Counted from the first letter of the stretch, positions 16,922-26,062 are shown. The stretch is DNA of 64,000 nucleotides from Bradyrhizobium sp. NFR13 (GCF_900114605.1 NZ_FOTP01000001.1:434001-498000); one strand, 5' to 3'. The notes: a model not told the origin generated them from the sequence alone. Translations and numbers: made by a program.

Positions 16922-17379
16922 GAACGGGTAGTCCTCGATACATTTACGAGAGGGGCGCTGCGGAAACCCGCGCGCCCACGATCGAATTCACCTGTTTAGA
17001 GAGATCGCCCACATCCGATTAGTGAGCCGGGCCGGCATAAGCCTATCGGCTCGGTTCATGAATGAACGGGCAATCCTCTTTGCATGAAGGGCTGCGAACC
17101 GGCGGTCCTCGCGCCTGCTCACGCCAGCAGATTTACCCGACCTGCGACAAAATAGCTAACGCGCGAAGCCTCACGGCAATTCACTTCAGCGGTATTGTTA
17201 ATTGTTTCCGGGCCGCCGTGGCGTCCGCACAACAGTTTTAGGCTTAAAAAGACGTTGTTACGGCCCACGACGCCGAAGATGTCATGGGCCGATCAAGATG
17301 AACTATCTGTAATGCGCGCGACGCGAGCAACGCCCTGCCTATTCGGGCAGCCTGTCGCCCCTGGATTGAGCGAGACCCA
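16922..17379. other. 458-bp intergenic region upstream of RND operon
   Basis: No convincing gene here. It carries the promoter side of the RND operon. I see a 14-base perfect palindrome at 17054-17067, a GAGCCG/CGGCTC inverted repeat at 17024-17029 and 17047-17052, and a weak CGGCCCA/TGGGCCG pair at 17261-17267 and 17285-17291 that could end the sugar-acid operon transcript. The short open frame at 17195-17692 is a shadow that overlaps the kinase gene. Confidence 0.6.
17054..17067. promoter_or_regulatory. palindromic operator candidate upstream of RND operon
   Basis: GTTCATGAATGAAC is a perfect inverted repeat (6-bp arms, 2-base centre) 133 bases upstream of the permease start. It is of the kind bound by TetR or MarR repressors of efflux genes. 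No regulator gene is adjacent. Confidence 0.35.
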
Positions 17380-18657
17380 TCACGTCATCAGGGCAAGCGC
17401 ATCTTCAAAAAAAGCCGGTCCACCGAAATTGCCGGACTTCAGCGCCAGCAACATCTGGCGCTCTGCCGTACCGACCGCGCGCAACACCGGCACACCGGCA
17501 GCGATTTCCGCACCGACCAGAAAACCTGGAATGCCCAAACGATCCACGACCGCACCGGACGTTTCGCCACCAGCCACGACGAGCCGTTGCACGCCGGCCC
17601 GGACGAGACCTTCAGCGAGATCGGCCATCGCCTGCTCGATGGCATGCCCCGCGGCATCGCGGCCATGGCGCTTTTGCAGCGCCGTCACCTGATCCGGTGT
17701 CGAACTGCTGGCGATCAGGACCGGACCCTTGCCCAAACGTTCCTTCGCCCAGCCGAGTGCGCGCTGCACTTCCGCGCCGCCAGCGATCACCTGTTCGGGA
17801 TCGAGATGCAGCACCGGCATCACCTGTTCAGCGCGCGCGATCTGCTGCAGCGTCGCCTGCGAACAACTGCCGGCCAGACAGGCGGCAGCGCCGCCCACAG
17901 GCGTCTCCTTGATCGAGGTCGCCGCATTCGCCTTGACACGGCCGGACGCGACCAGTGCACGCGCGAGACCAAGCCCCATACCGGATGCGCCGACAGAAAC
18001 GCGATGACCCAGGGCGACCGCACCGATGGTTTCCAGATCGCTGGCAAACACGGCGTCGATGATCGCCGCGCCAAAGCCACTCTCCGAGAGTCCATCGAGA
18101 TGCGTCCGCACCACGTCGGCGCCGCAGGCGACCACGCCGAGATCGACCAGCCCGATATTTGTCGCGCTCTGCCGCGCCAGCACACGGACGAGATTGGAGT
18201 CGTGCATCGGATTGAGCGGGTGATCCTTCAGCGGGCTCTCGTTCAGCGGCACGGAGCCAACGAACAGATTACCCTGATAGACGGTACGGCCGGTCTCGGG
18301 GAACGCCGGCGTCACCAGCACGATATTGTCACCGGAATCGATCCGGAGCGCATCCATCACCGGGCCGATATTGCCTGCATCGGTGGAGTCGAATGTCGAG
18401 CAGATCTTGAACAGCACGTGATCCGCGCCGCGGCTGCGCATCCATTTTTCGGCGGCGCGCGACTTCTCGACCGCCTTGCTGGCCGCGATCGAGCGGCTCT
18501 TCAACGACACAACAACGGCATCGACGTCCGGCAGCTGCAGATCATCGGCGGGAATGCCAATGGTCTGCACCGTGCGCAGACCGCAGCGGGTCAGCGTGTT
18601 GGCGAGATCGGAGGCCCCTGTGTAGTCGTCGGCGATACAGCCCAGCGCCAGCGTCAT
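17380..18657 (-). CDS. otnK: four-carbon acid sugar kinase (OtnK/DUF1537 family)
   Basis: A 425-residue kinase of the DUF1537 family, which phosphorylates 3-oxo-tetronates (or related C4 sugar acids) at O-4 with ATP. The N-terminal signature Asp10-Asp11-x-Thr-Gly-Ala is present, and the C-terminal nucleotide-binding GGETSG segment lies near residue 370. ATG at 18657 is chosen because it gives the standard N-terminus and overlaps the isomerase stop as ATGA, a coupling signal. The upstream in-frame extension would lie inside the isomerase gene. It is last in a dehydrogenase-isomerase-kinase operon. Whether the substrate comes from threonate or erythronate cannot be read from sequence. Confidence 0.87.
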   Translation of the reverse strand: MTLALGCIADDYTGASDLANTLTRCGLRTVQTIGIPADDLQLPDVDAVVVSLKSRSIAASKAVEKSRAAEKWMRSRGADHVLFKICSTFDSTDAGNIGPVMDALRIDSGDNIVLVTPAFPETGRTVYQGNLFVGSVPLNESPLKDHPLNPMHDSNLVRVLARQSATNIGLVDLGVVACGADVVRTHLDGLSESGFGAAIIDAVFASDLETIGAVALGHRVSVGASGMGLGLARALVASGRVKANAATSIKETPVGGAAACLAGSCSQATLQQIARAEQVMPVLHLDPEQVIAGGAEVQRALGWAKERLGKGPVLIASSSTPDQVTALQKRHGRDAAGHAIEQAMADLAEGLVRAGVQRLVVAGGETSGAVVDRLGIPGFLVGAEIAAGVPVLRAVGTAERQMLLALKSGNFGGPAFFEDALALMT

Positions 18658-19436
18658 GCTTTCACTCCGACATAGGGCTTGAACCAGCCGAGTCCGGAGA
18701 CCGTGTCGCCGGCCGGGCGATATTCGCAACCGACATAATTGTCGTAGCCGATCCGGTCTAGTTCATCGAACAGGAACGGATAGTTCAACTCCTCGCCGGA
18801 CGGCTCGTTGCGCGACGGCACGCTGGCGATCTGGATATGCCCGATCCACGGCAGCATCTCGCGCAGCCGCATGGTGACGTCACCGTGAATGATCTGGCAG
18901 TGATAGATATCGAACTGCAGCCCGAGATTCGGAATCTTCATGTCAGCGATGATGTCCCGCGCAAACATGAAGTCGTTGAGAAAATAGCCGGGCACGTCGC
19001 GCGGGTTGATCGGCTCAATGACCACGTCGACGCCATGCTCGCCAAGAAAGTTGGCGGCCCATTCGATGGATTTGCGGAAGGCCGCCACGGCCTTCGGATC
19101 GCGGCGATCAGCGAGACCGGCCATCATGTGCAGGCGGCGGACATTAGTGGCCAGAGCATAGGGAAGCGCCGTATGAATGCTCTGCCGGAGCTCATCGAAC
19201 TTGTCGGGACGCGCGGCAAAACCCTTCTCACCGGCATTCCAGTCGCCCGGCGGCAGATTGAACAGCACCTGCTTGAGTCCGTTGCGCTCCAGCCGCTCGG
19301 CAATCGCCTCCGGCGGATGCTCATAGGGAAACAGGAATTCCACCGCGGTGAAGCCGGCCTTCGCCGCGGCATCGAAGCGATCGAGGAAGGCGTATTCGTT
19401 GAACATCATGCTGAGATTGGCGGCGAAGCGGGGCAT
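18654..19436 (-). CDS. otnI: 2-oxo-tetronate isomerase (OtnI) / hydroxypyruvate isomerase family
   Basis: A 260-residue TIM-barrel isomerase of the Hyi/OtnI group. The metal-site strand IEPINPRDVPGYF around residues 141-153 and the FDIYHCQI segment around 175-182 are typical. In the known pathway OtnI interconverts 2-oxo- and 3-oxo-tetronate (or their phosphates), which fits the kinase it is coupled to. Hydroxypyruvate isomerase is the alternative annotation; the kinase, dehydrogenase and aldolase context favours OtnI. The start at 19436 lies 17 bases after the dehydrogenase stop. Confidence 0.82.
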   Translation of the reverse strand: MPRFAANLSMMFNEYAFLDRFDAAAKAGFTAVEFLFPYEHPPEAIAERLERNGLKQVLFNLPPGDWNAGEKGFAARPDKFDELRQSIHTALPYALATNVRRLHMMAGLADRRDPKAVAAFRKSIEWAANFLGEHGVDVVIEPINPRDVPGYFLNDFMFARDIIADMKIPNLGLQFDIYHCQIIHGDVTMRLREMLPWIGHIQIASVPSRNEPSGEELNYPFLFDELDRIGYDNYVGCEYRPAGDTVSGLGWFKPYVGVKA

Positions 19437-19453
19437 CGATCGTCCTCGTGTTC

Positions 19454-20386
19454 TTAATTCGGCTCGCCCGGCAGCTTGGTACCGGTCACCTTGGCATACA
19501 TCCGTGCCACCGACGCATCGTCATCGCGGCCCATGCCTGACGCCGAGGTCATCAGAAACATCTGCAGAGCCGCAGCGGAGATCGGCACGGGGAATTTCGC
19601 CGTACGCGCCATGTCCTGGATGATGCCAAGATCCTTGACGAAGATATCGACCGCGCTGCGCGGCGTGTAATCGCCATCGAGCACATGCGGCATGCGGTTC
19701 TCGAACATCCAGGAATTGCCAGCGGAGGCGGTGATCACCTCGTAGACCTTGCGGATATCGAGACCTTGCTTGGCCGCAAACGAAATGGCTTCCGAGGCGG
19801 CGGCGATATGTACGCCTGCGAGGAGCTGGTTGATCATCTTGAAAGCAGCGCCCTGCCCGGCGGCATCGCCGAGTTCGTAGAGCTTAGCGGCCATCGCATC
19901 GAGCGCCGGCCGCGCCTTGGCAAAGGCGGCCTCGCTTCCGGATGCAAGAATGGTGAGTTCGCCCTGCGCCGCGCGCTGTGCACCGCCTGAGATCGGGGCA
20001 TCGAGGTAATGTCGACCGGTGGCTTCGAGGTCCCCAGCAAGACGGCGGGCGACATCGGGATCCATTGTCGCGGACGATACGAATACCGCACCTTTCGGCA
20101 GCGTTTCGGCAACGCCATCCGTCCCGAACAGGATGGTCGCCGTCTGCGCGGCATTGACGACGACGCTGACGACGATATCTGCGCCCTGCGCAGCGCCCGC
20201 CGGCGTATCGGCGCCCTGCCCTCCGTCCGCCACGAAGCGCTTCACCGCATCCGCCGACACGTCGCAGCCGGTCACCGTGAAGCCGGCCTTCTTCAGCGAC
20301 AAGGCCATGCCATAGCCCATCGACCCCAGACCAATAACGGCGACGCGAGGTTTCTCGGAGCTTGGTTTTTCAGATGCAGGTGACAT
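19454..20386 (-). CDS. ltnD: NAD-dependent sugar-acid dehydrogenase (LtnD-like, HIBADH family)
   Basis: A 310-residue beta-hydroxyacid dehydrogenase. The Rossmann motif GLGSMG is at 19-24. The SGG segment lies at about 140, and the catalytic Lys is in AFKMINQLL near residue 190. It probably oxidises L-threonate or D-erythronate at C2 to the 2-oxo acid, the first pathway step. ATG at 20386 is preferred to the longer frame at 20461 because family members start just before the Rossmann strand. It is first gene of the leftward operon. A 133-base divergent region separates it from the aldolase gene. Confidence 0.8.
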   Translation of the reverse strand: MSPASEKPSSEKPRVAVIGLGSMGYGMALSLKKAGFTVTGCDVSADAVKRFVADGGQGADTPAGAAQGADIVVSVVVNAAQTATILFGTDGVAETLPKGAVFVSSATMDPDVARRLAGDLEATGRHYLDAPISGGAQRAAQGELTILASGSEAAFAKARPALDAMAAKLYELGDAAGQGAAFKMINQLLAGVHIAAASEAISFAAKQGLDIRKVYEVITASAGNSWMFENRMPHVLDGDYTPRSAVDIFVKDLGIIQDMARTAKFPVPISAAALQMFLMTSASGMGRDDDASVARMYAKVTGTKLPGEPN

Positions 20387-20519
20387 GCGGCAATTCCCTA
20401 GGAGTCCTCGATGGCCAGCTTGAGGCAGCCTTGCCTCTCGGTAACACGGCTTGGCCATCATGCCAAAGCGTGGGAAAAAGCATCACGAGGAAATGCCAGG
20501 AAAAGACCGAGGACATCCG

Positions 20520-21185
20520 GTGACTGACACAAAGCTGCGTGAAGAGATCTGCCGGCTCGGCCGCTCGCTGTTCGACCGTGGGCTGACACCGGGCTCATCC
20601 GGCAATATCAGTGTGCGCTGCGATGACGGCGGCTGGCTCGTGAGCCCGACCAATGCGTCACTGGGCTCACTCGATCCGGCCCGGTTGTCGCGCCTCGACA
20701 GTAACGGCCGCCTCATGTCCGGCGATGCGCCGACCAAAGAGGTTCCGCTGCATACGGCACTGTATGAGACCCGCAGCACCGCCCGCGCCGTGGTGCATCT
20801 GCATTCAACCCATTCGGTGGCGGTATCGATGCTGCCGGAGATCGATCCGCGCGCCGCGCTGCCGCCGATGACGCCCTATTACCTGATGAAGTGCGGCGCG
20901 ACGGCCCTGGTGCCATATTATCGACCGGGTGATCCTGCCGTCGCTGACGCCATCAAGGGCCTCGCCGGTAAATATTCATCGGTGCTGCTGGCCAATCACG
21001 GGCCGGTGGTGTCAGGCGACACGCTGGAGGCAGCGGTCTATGCCATCGAGGAACTCGAAGAAACCGCGAAACTCTACCTGCTGCTGCGCGGGCTCAACCC
21101 GCGGCACCTGACGCCGGCGCAAGTGAGGGACTTGGTGGCGACGTTCGGGCTGGTTCTGCCGGAACACGACGGACACGATCATTGA
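20520..21185 (+). CDS. otnC: class II aldolase family: 3-oxo-tetronate 4-phosphate decarboxylase (OtnC-like)
   Basis: A 221-residue AraD/FucA-fold zinc enzyme. It has GSSGNIS at 25-31, catalytic Glu74, zinc ligands His93 and His95 in VHLHSTHS, and His160 in LANHGP. In this pathway OtnC decarboxylates 3-oxo-tetronate 4-phosphate to dihydroxyacetone phosphate. GTG at 20520 is chosen because GAGGA sits 6-7 bases upstream; an ATG at 20493 would add 9 residues. It is divergent from the ltnD-otnI-otnK operon, so one control region may serve both. Confidence 0.82.
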   Translation: MTDTKLREEICRLGRSLFDRGLTPGSSGNISVRCDDGGWLVSPTNASLGSLDPARLSRLDSNGRLMSGDAPTKEVPLHTALYETRSTARAVVHLHSTHSVAVSMLPEIDPRAALPPMTPYYLMKCGATALVPYYRPGDPAVADAIKGLAGKYSSVLLANHGPVVSGDTLEAAVYAIEELEETAKLYLLLRGLNPRHLTPAQVRDLVATFGLVLPEHDGHDH

Positions 21186-21206
21186 TCGTGCCCGGACTCT
21201 ACGCGT

Positions 21207-21911
21207 CTAAAGCCCCAAATACGCCTTCCGCACATCCGGATTGGTCGCGATTTCCGAGGCCTTGCCCTGCATCTGGACTCGGCCGGTCTGCAGGATATAG
21301 GCGCGGTCGGCGATCTCCAGCACTTCGGCCATGCGCTGCTCGACGATCAGCACGGTCATGCCGGTGTTGCGGATCTTGACGACCGCCTGGAAGATCTCAT
21401 CCACCAGCTTCGGCATGATGCCCTGAGAGGGTTCATCCAGCATCAGCAGCCGCGGCCGGGTCATCAGCGCGCGGCCGATGGCCAGCATCTGTTGCTCGCC
21501 GCCGGATAGCGTCTCGGCGCGCTGCTCGAGCCGCTCCGACAGACGCGGGAACAGTTCGAACACCAGCTTCAATGGCTCGTCACGGTCGGCCTTGCCGCGA
21601 TACATGTAGCTGCCGAGCCGGAGATTGTCGTGCACCGACAGCCGTGGAAACAGCCGACGGTTTTCCGGCACATAAGCGATGCCCCGCGCCGTGATGAGAT
21701 GCTGCGCTATGCCGTTGATCTGCTCGCCGTCGAAGGTGACGGTGCCCGAACGCGGACGCTCTGCGCCGGCGATGGTCTTGATCAGCGTCGACTTGCCGGC
21801 GCCGTTGGCGCCGCAGACAGCGACGATCTCGCCCTTGGCGACGTCGATGGTGACGTCCGAAATGGCGACCAGCCCCTGATAGGCGGTGGTGGCTTCACGC
21901 ACCGACAGCAT
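21207..21911 (-). CDS. livF: branched-chain amino acid-type ABC transporter ATPase (LivF)
   Basis: A 234-residue cytoplasmic ATPase. Walker A GANGAGKST is at 34-42, the canonical signature LSGGEQQ is at about 134-140, and Walker B LLMLDEPS follows. ATG at 21911 gives the usual LivF N-terminus and overlaps the end of livG by 17 bases. It is last of a five-gene set encoding binding protein, two permeases and two ATPases. Such importers carry amino acids but also aromatic acids, amides and urea; next to a C4 sugar-acid pathway the cargo may be a non-amino acid (inference). Confidence 0.88.
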   Translation of the reverse strand: MLSVREATTAYQGLVAISDVTIDVAKGEIVAVCGANGAGKSTLIKTIAGAERPRSGTVTFDGEQINGIAQHLITARGIAYVPENRRLFPRLSVHDNLRLGSYMYRGKADRDEPLKLVFELFPRLSERLEQRAETLSGGEQQMLAIGRALMTRPRLLMLDEPSQGIMPKLVDEIFQAVVKIRNTGMTVLIVEQRMAEVLEIADRAYILQTGRVQMQGKASEIATNPDVRKAYLGL

Positions 21912-22629
21912 GACGATCCCCGAGATAAGCGCTGATGACTTCCGGATGTCGCACGACATCGGTGGGTTTGCCCTCGACAAGCTTCTTGCCGAGATTGAGC
22001 ACGATGGCGCGGTCGACCAGCGGCATCACGATTTCCATGACGTGCTCGACCATCAGCACGGTAACACCGGTCTCGCGGACCTTGCGCACCAATGCTACGC
22101 CGGACTGCGCCTCAAGCGGCGTGAGACCTGTGAGACATTCGTCGAGCATCAAAAGCTTCGGCTCGGTAGCGAGGGCACGGGCGACTTCAAGCCGGCGCTT
22201 CTCCGACGGAATGAGATCGCGGGCGAGCTTGTCGGCGCGCGAGGCGAGACCGCAGAACTCAAGCACCTCATGCGCCTTGCGCCGGGCGTCGCGCATCTTG
22301 TCGTTCCGGATCAGCGCACCGACGATGACATTGTCGATGACGGTCATCGTCTCGAAGCTCTTCACCACCTGGAACGTGCGTGCGATGCCGAGCGCGCAGC
22401 GTTCGGCGGCGGGCATGTGGGTGACGTCCTTGCCATCGAACCAGATCGAGCCCTGGGTCGGCGGCAGCACGCCGGCGATCAGGTTGAACAGCGTCGACTT
22501 GCCGGCGCCGTTCGGGCCGATCAGGCCGACGATCTCGCCGGCACCGACGGAAATCGACACGTCGCTATTGGCGATCAGACCACCGAAGCGCTGCCAGACG
22601 CCGCGAGTCTCTAACAGAGGCGTGCTCAT
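21895..22629 (-). CDS. livG: branched-chain amino acid-type ABC transporter ATPase (LivG), degenerate signature motif
   Basis: A 244-residue ATPase. Walker A GPNGAGKST is at 38-46, Walker B reads LLMLDECLTGL, and the H-loop His is in MVEHVME. The ABC signature, normally LSYGQ or similar before RRLEIARAL, reads LIPSEK before RRLEVARAL, so the conserved Gly is missing. That would make one of the two ATP sites degenerate in a LivF/LivG heterodimer. It overlaps livM by 4 bases (ATGA) and livF by 17. Confidence 0.87.
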   Translation of the reverse strand: MSTPLLETRGVWQRFGGLIANSDVSISVGAGEIVGLIGPNGAGKSTLFNLIAGVLPPTQGSIWFDGKDVTHMPAAERCALGIARTFQVVKSFETMTVIDNVIVGALIRNDKMRDARRKAHEVLEFCGLASRADKLARDLIPSEKRRLEVARALATEPKLLMLDECLTGLTPLEAQSGVALVRKVRETGVTVLMVEHVMEIVMPLVDRAIVLNLGKKLVEGKPTDVVRHPEVISAYLGDRHAVGA

Positions 22630-23609
22630 TGCGGCACTCCTTTCGATGCCGGACGGCGCGAGAACAGGCCGAGCAGACCATCCGGCCGCGCCAGTGAGAT
22701 CACCACGATCACCGCACCATACAGAATGAGATCGACACCGCGACCGGAGCCGCCGATGAAGGAGCGCGTGAGCTCAGTCATCGGGATCAGGATGACCGCC
22801 CCGAGCACCGGCCCCCATAGCGTGCCGATGCCGCCGAGCACTGCGGGCAGCGCCATCAGCAGCGAGAACTGGAAGGTCATCACGCTTTCCGGATCGATAT
22901 AGGACACGAACTGAGCATAGAACGCGCCGCCGATCGCGGTGAGGAAAGCGGAGACGGCAGCGGCACCCATCTTGGAATTGAACACCACGACGCCGAGGCT
23001 TTCGGCCGCATCGGGATTGTCCTTCACCGCACGCCACCAGAAGCCCCATTTGGAATCTTCCAGCCACCAGGTGATGAACCAGGCGACACAGCAGAACACG
23101 AGGGCGAAGTAGTAGAAGGGCAGCTTGCTGCGCGTGAACTGGAACTTGGCCCAGCTATCGCCGCGCACCGGGATGTCGATGCCGAGCGCAGCGCCGGCAT
23201 AGTCCCAATTGTGGAACAGCAGGAAGCCAATTTCGGCGATGACGATGGTAGCGATGACAAAGTAATGGCCGCGCAGACGGAAGGTCGGATAGCCCAGCGC
23301 CAGCGCGATCAGCGCCGAGATGATGCCGCCGCCGAGCATGCCAAACCATGGCAGCACACCGAATTTGGTGAACAGCAGCGCCGTTGTATAGGCGCCGAGG
23401 CCGAAATACAGCGCGTGGCCAAGCGAGATCTGGCCGCAATAGCCGCCAAGGATATTCCAGGCCTGCGACAGCGCCGCATACATCAGGGTCAGCACCATGA
23501 TGTTCTGGACATAGACGTCCTTGACGAAGAACGGCACGCAGGCGGCAATAACCGCAAGCGCGGCGGCGAGAATGAGGTCGCGGCGGCGACGCTGTGTGAA
23601 GCTGTCCAT
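22626..23609 (-). CDS. livM: branched-chain amino acid-type ABC transporter permease (LivM)
   Basis: A 327-residue inner-membrane permease with an N-terminal Lys/Arg-rich cytoplasmic tail and about ten hydrophobic helices. The family segment GYCGQISLGHALYFGLGAY at about 55-73 marks the LivM coupling region. It forms the channel with LivH. Its start overlaps the livH stop by one base and its end overlaps livG by four, so translation is coupled. Confidence 0.88.
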   Translation of the reverse strand: MDSFTQRRRRDLILAAALAVIAACVPFFVKDVYVQNIMVLTLMYAALSQAWNILGGYCGQISLGHALYFGLGAYTTALLFTKFGVLPWFGMLGGGIISALIALALGYPTFRLRGHYFVIATIVIAEIGFLLFHNWDYAGAALGIDIPVRGDSWAKFQFTRSKLPFYYFALVFCCVAWFITWWLEDSKWGFWWRAVKDNPDAAESLGVVVFNSKMGAAAVSAFLTAIGGAFYAQFVSYIDPESVMTFQFSLLMALPAVLGGIGTLWGPVLGAVILIPMTELTRSFIGGSGRGVDLILYGAVIVVISLARPDGLLGLFSRRPASKGVPQ

Positions 23610-24487
23610 CAGATCGATCCGAACAGGCCGCGCGGCCGGACAAAGACAACGAGAAGATAGACGGCGTAGATGCCGACCGATTTGAGCGAGGGCGGCAGGA
23701 TCATCGCGGTGGTCGCCTCGACCAGACCGACAATGATGCCGCCGGCAAAGGCGCCAAACACGCTGCCGAAGCCGCCGAGCGCGACGGTAACGTAGGCGAT
23801 CAGCGCGAAGGACGCGCCGACGTCGGGATAGATGTAAAAGAAGATCGCCATCACGCCGCCGGCCAGACCGATCAGTGCCGAGCCGAGGCCCCAGCCAAGT
23901 GCAAACACCTTGTTCTTGTCGATGCCGACCAGCGCCACAGCGCCGGCATCTTCACGGGTCGCTTCGAGCGCACGACCGAAGTCGGTCTTCTTCATGAAGA
24001 AATACAACGCGCCAAAAGCGGCTATGGAGATCAATGCACCAACAAGCTGCGGCACCGGCAGGAACACGCCGAACACCGAGATGGTCTTGCCGCCGAGGAT
24101 CGAGGCCGGGATGCTGCGATAATCAGGGGTGAAGAAGAACTGGGCGAGGCCGCGCATCAGGATCGCGAGGCCGAAAGTCGCGAAGATCTGCACCATGCCG
24201 ATATTGGCCTTGGCCCGCATGGCAAAGCGTATGATCACGAGATAGATCACCGCGCCGAACACGAACATGCCCGCTGCGACGATCGGGATCGACAGCAGAG
24301 GGTCGACCGCCCAGAACATGAACAGGAAGAAGGTGAGGTACATCGCCAACATCAGAAATTCGCCATGGGCGAAGTTGGTGACGTCCATCAGCCCGAAGAT
24401 CAGCGCGAGGCCGACCGCAAGCAGGCCGTAGAGCAGCCCCATCAGCAATCCGCTGGCAAGGCTCTGGATGATGGTCGCGGCGGTCAC
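23609..24487 (-). CDS. livH: branched-chain amino acid-type ABC transporter permease (LivH)
   Basis: A 292-residue permease with about eight hydrophobic helices. The LivH-typical GLALIFGLMDVTNFAHGEF region is at about 25-45. The start codon at 24487 is GTG. It is separated from the binding-protein gene upstream by 243 bases rich in hairpins, unlike the tight spacing downstream, so the binding protein may be made in excess by differential mRNA stability. Confidence 0.88.
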   Translation of the reverse strand: MTAATIIQSLASGLLMGLLYGLLAVGLALIFGLMDVTNFAHGEFLMLAMYLTFFLFMFWAVDPLLSIPIVAAGMFVFGAVIYLVIIRFAMRAKANIGMVQIFATFGLAILMRGLAQFFFTPDYRSIPASILGGKTISVFGVFLPVPQLVGALISIAAFGALYFFMKKTDFGRALEATREDAGAVALVGIDKNKVFALGWGLGSALIGLAGGVMAIFFYIYPDVGASFALIAYVTVALGGFGSVFGAFAGGIIVGLVEATTAMILPPSLKSVGIYAVYLLVVFVRPRGLFGSI

Positions 24488-24509
24488 GAAGTAATCCTCT
24501 CTGTCCGTC

Positions 24510-24702
24510 GTCCCCGCCTTGCACGCCGGCGGCGTGCTTGGAGCGGGGACCCATAACCACCGACATCACAGCTGAGCGATGCCGGTCGGGCCAGGTGCAA
24601 ACCAATCCTTCGGAGGATATGGATCCCCGCCGGGTGCACGCCTTTGGCGCGCTAGGCGGGGATGACACCGGAGTATGTGGTGACGTCGTCGAGTCCGACG
24701 AC
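24510..24702. repeat. triple-hairpin spacer between binding-protein and permease genes
   Basis: There are three inverted repeats. The first is nested: GTCCCCGC 24510-24517 with GCGGGGAC 24543-24550, enclosing GCACGCC 24521-24527 with GGCGTGC 24531-24537. The second is ATCCCCGCC 24623-24631 with GGCGGGGAT 24655-24663. The third is GTCGTCG 24685-24691 with CGACGAC 24696-24702. The first two share the CCCCGC core found in extragenic palindromes of this lineage. No gene fits in 24488-24730. Confidence 0.6.
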
Positions 24703-24730
24703 GCCGCTACATGCGTTTAGAGAACACGCC

Positions 24731-25981
24731 TCACGGCATCGGCCAGATCGCATCCGCCACCGCAGCCTGCGGTGGGAAGATGGTGACGAACTTGCCACCG
24801 TTATACTGCAGCAGCACCGGGTCGGCGTTGTTGTTCTGGCCCATCTCGTCGAACTTGACCTTCGCCCACGGCATGATCGTGCTTTCGCCCGGCATGTCGG
24901 TAGCGACCAGCGCCTCGCGGATCTTCTCGCCATCGGTTGACTTGGCGCGATTGATGGCGTCGGCCATCACGATCAGGCCCATGAACTGGCGCGACGAATA
25001 GTCGTTGAAGTCCTTGCCGGACTTCTCCTTGAACATCTCGTTGATCTTGCCGACCATCGGACGCTTGGCGGCGAGATCGAGCGAGAACGAACCGCGCGAG
25101 ATGACGCCCGGAATCTTGTCCCCGACCGCGTCATACAGCGCCTTCTCGGAGAAGCCGGCGTCTTGGGCAACGATGTTCTTGGCCTTGTAGCCGAGCTCGC
25201 CCATGGTCTTGATGAGCAGGATGCCATCGGTGGTGTAGCTCGACGGCATCAGCACGTCGGCATTGGCGGCCTTGAGCTGCTGCACTTCGGCGGTGAGCGA
25301 CGGCGAATTGGCGCGATATTTGATGTCAGCGACGATCTTGTAGCCGCGATCGGCAGCGAGCTTGAGCTGCGCGTTGGCCGAGTCAGTTCCGAAAATGGTA
25401 TCTTCGTGGAACAGCGCCAGCGTCTCGATCTTCTGACCCTTCTTCTTCATCGCATCGAAGAAGTCGAACATTGCCGTCGAGAACATTTCGTCATGCGGCG
25501 CAGCGCGGAAATAATACTTCAAACCGCGGCGGTGCAAGCTCGGCGACGAATTGTCGGCCGACAGGAACGGGATCTGGTAGCGTTCACAGATCTGGCTGAC
25601 GGTGACGGCGACGGCGCTCTGATAGGTGCCAACGATGGCCGAAACCTTCTCCTGGGTGATGAGGCGTTCGGCTTCGGCGCGGCCCTTCTGCGGATCGGCC
25701 TGATGGTCGGCGAATACGAGACGCACCTTGGCGCCGCCGAGACCGGTGAAGCCTTCGCCCTTTGCCATCGGCAGTGCGAAATCATAATCCTTGTTGATGA
25801 TGTCGGCAGCCGTTTCGAAAGCCTTCTGCGCATCGACGCCGATCTGTGCGCTGGCGCCGGATAGCGGATAAATCACGCCGATCACAACTTCCTTGACCTG
25901 CGCGCGCGCGGGCTTGGCGAGAGGCAGCAGCGCGGCGGAAGCGGCGCCTCCGAGCAACACGTTTCGGCGAGAAATCGTCAT
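24731..25981 (-). CDS. ABC transporter substrate-binding protein (LivK/Peripla_BP_6 family)
   Basis: A 416-residue periplasmic binding protein. Residues 1-28 are a Tat-type signal (SRRNVLLGG with twin Arg, then a hydrophobic stretch and an ARA cleavage site before Gln). The mature part has the two-lobed type I fold with the VIGVIYPLSG opening strand. It captures the substrate for LivHMGF encoded just downstream. Being first in the operon and followed by hairpins fits high expression. The ligand is unknown. Confidence 0.88.
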   Translation of the reverse strand: MTISRRNVLLGGAASAALLPLAKPARAQVKEVVIGVIYPLSGASAQIGVDAQKAFETAADIINKDYDFALPMAKGEGFTGLGGAKVRLVFADHQADPQKGRAEAERLITQEKVSAIVGTYQSAVAVTVSQICERYQIPFLSADNSSPSLHRRGLKYYFRAAPHDEMFSTAMFDFFDAMKKKGQKIETLALFHEDTIFGTDSANAQLKLAADRGYKIVADIKYRANSPSLTAEVQQLKAANADVLMPSSYTTDGILLIKTMGELGYKAKNIVAQDAGFSEKALYDAVGDKIPGVISRGSFSLDLAAKRPMVGKINEMFKEKSGKDFNDYSSRQFMGLIVMADAINRAKSTDGEKIREALVATDMPGESTIMPWAKVKFDEMGQNNNADPVLLQYNGGKFVTIFPPQAAVADAIWPMP

Positions 25982-26062
25982 GTCTTTGTCCTTTGTGACC
26001 GGCGGCTATCGATGAAACTAATCAAGGTTACGGTAAAGCCCGAAAGATCGGCAAGCTGCTTC

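Noticed and set aside
17195-17692. Open frame of 165 codons on the plus strand over the RND-upstream gap and the kinase gene
   Set aside because: It overlaps otnK on the opposite strand, has no ribosome site, and its composition is that of a shadow frame.
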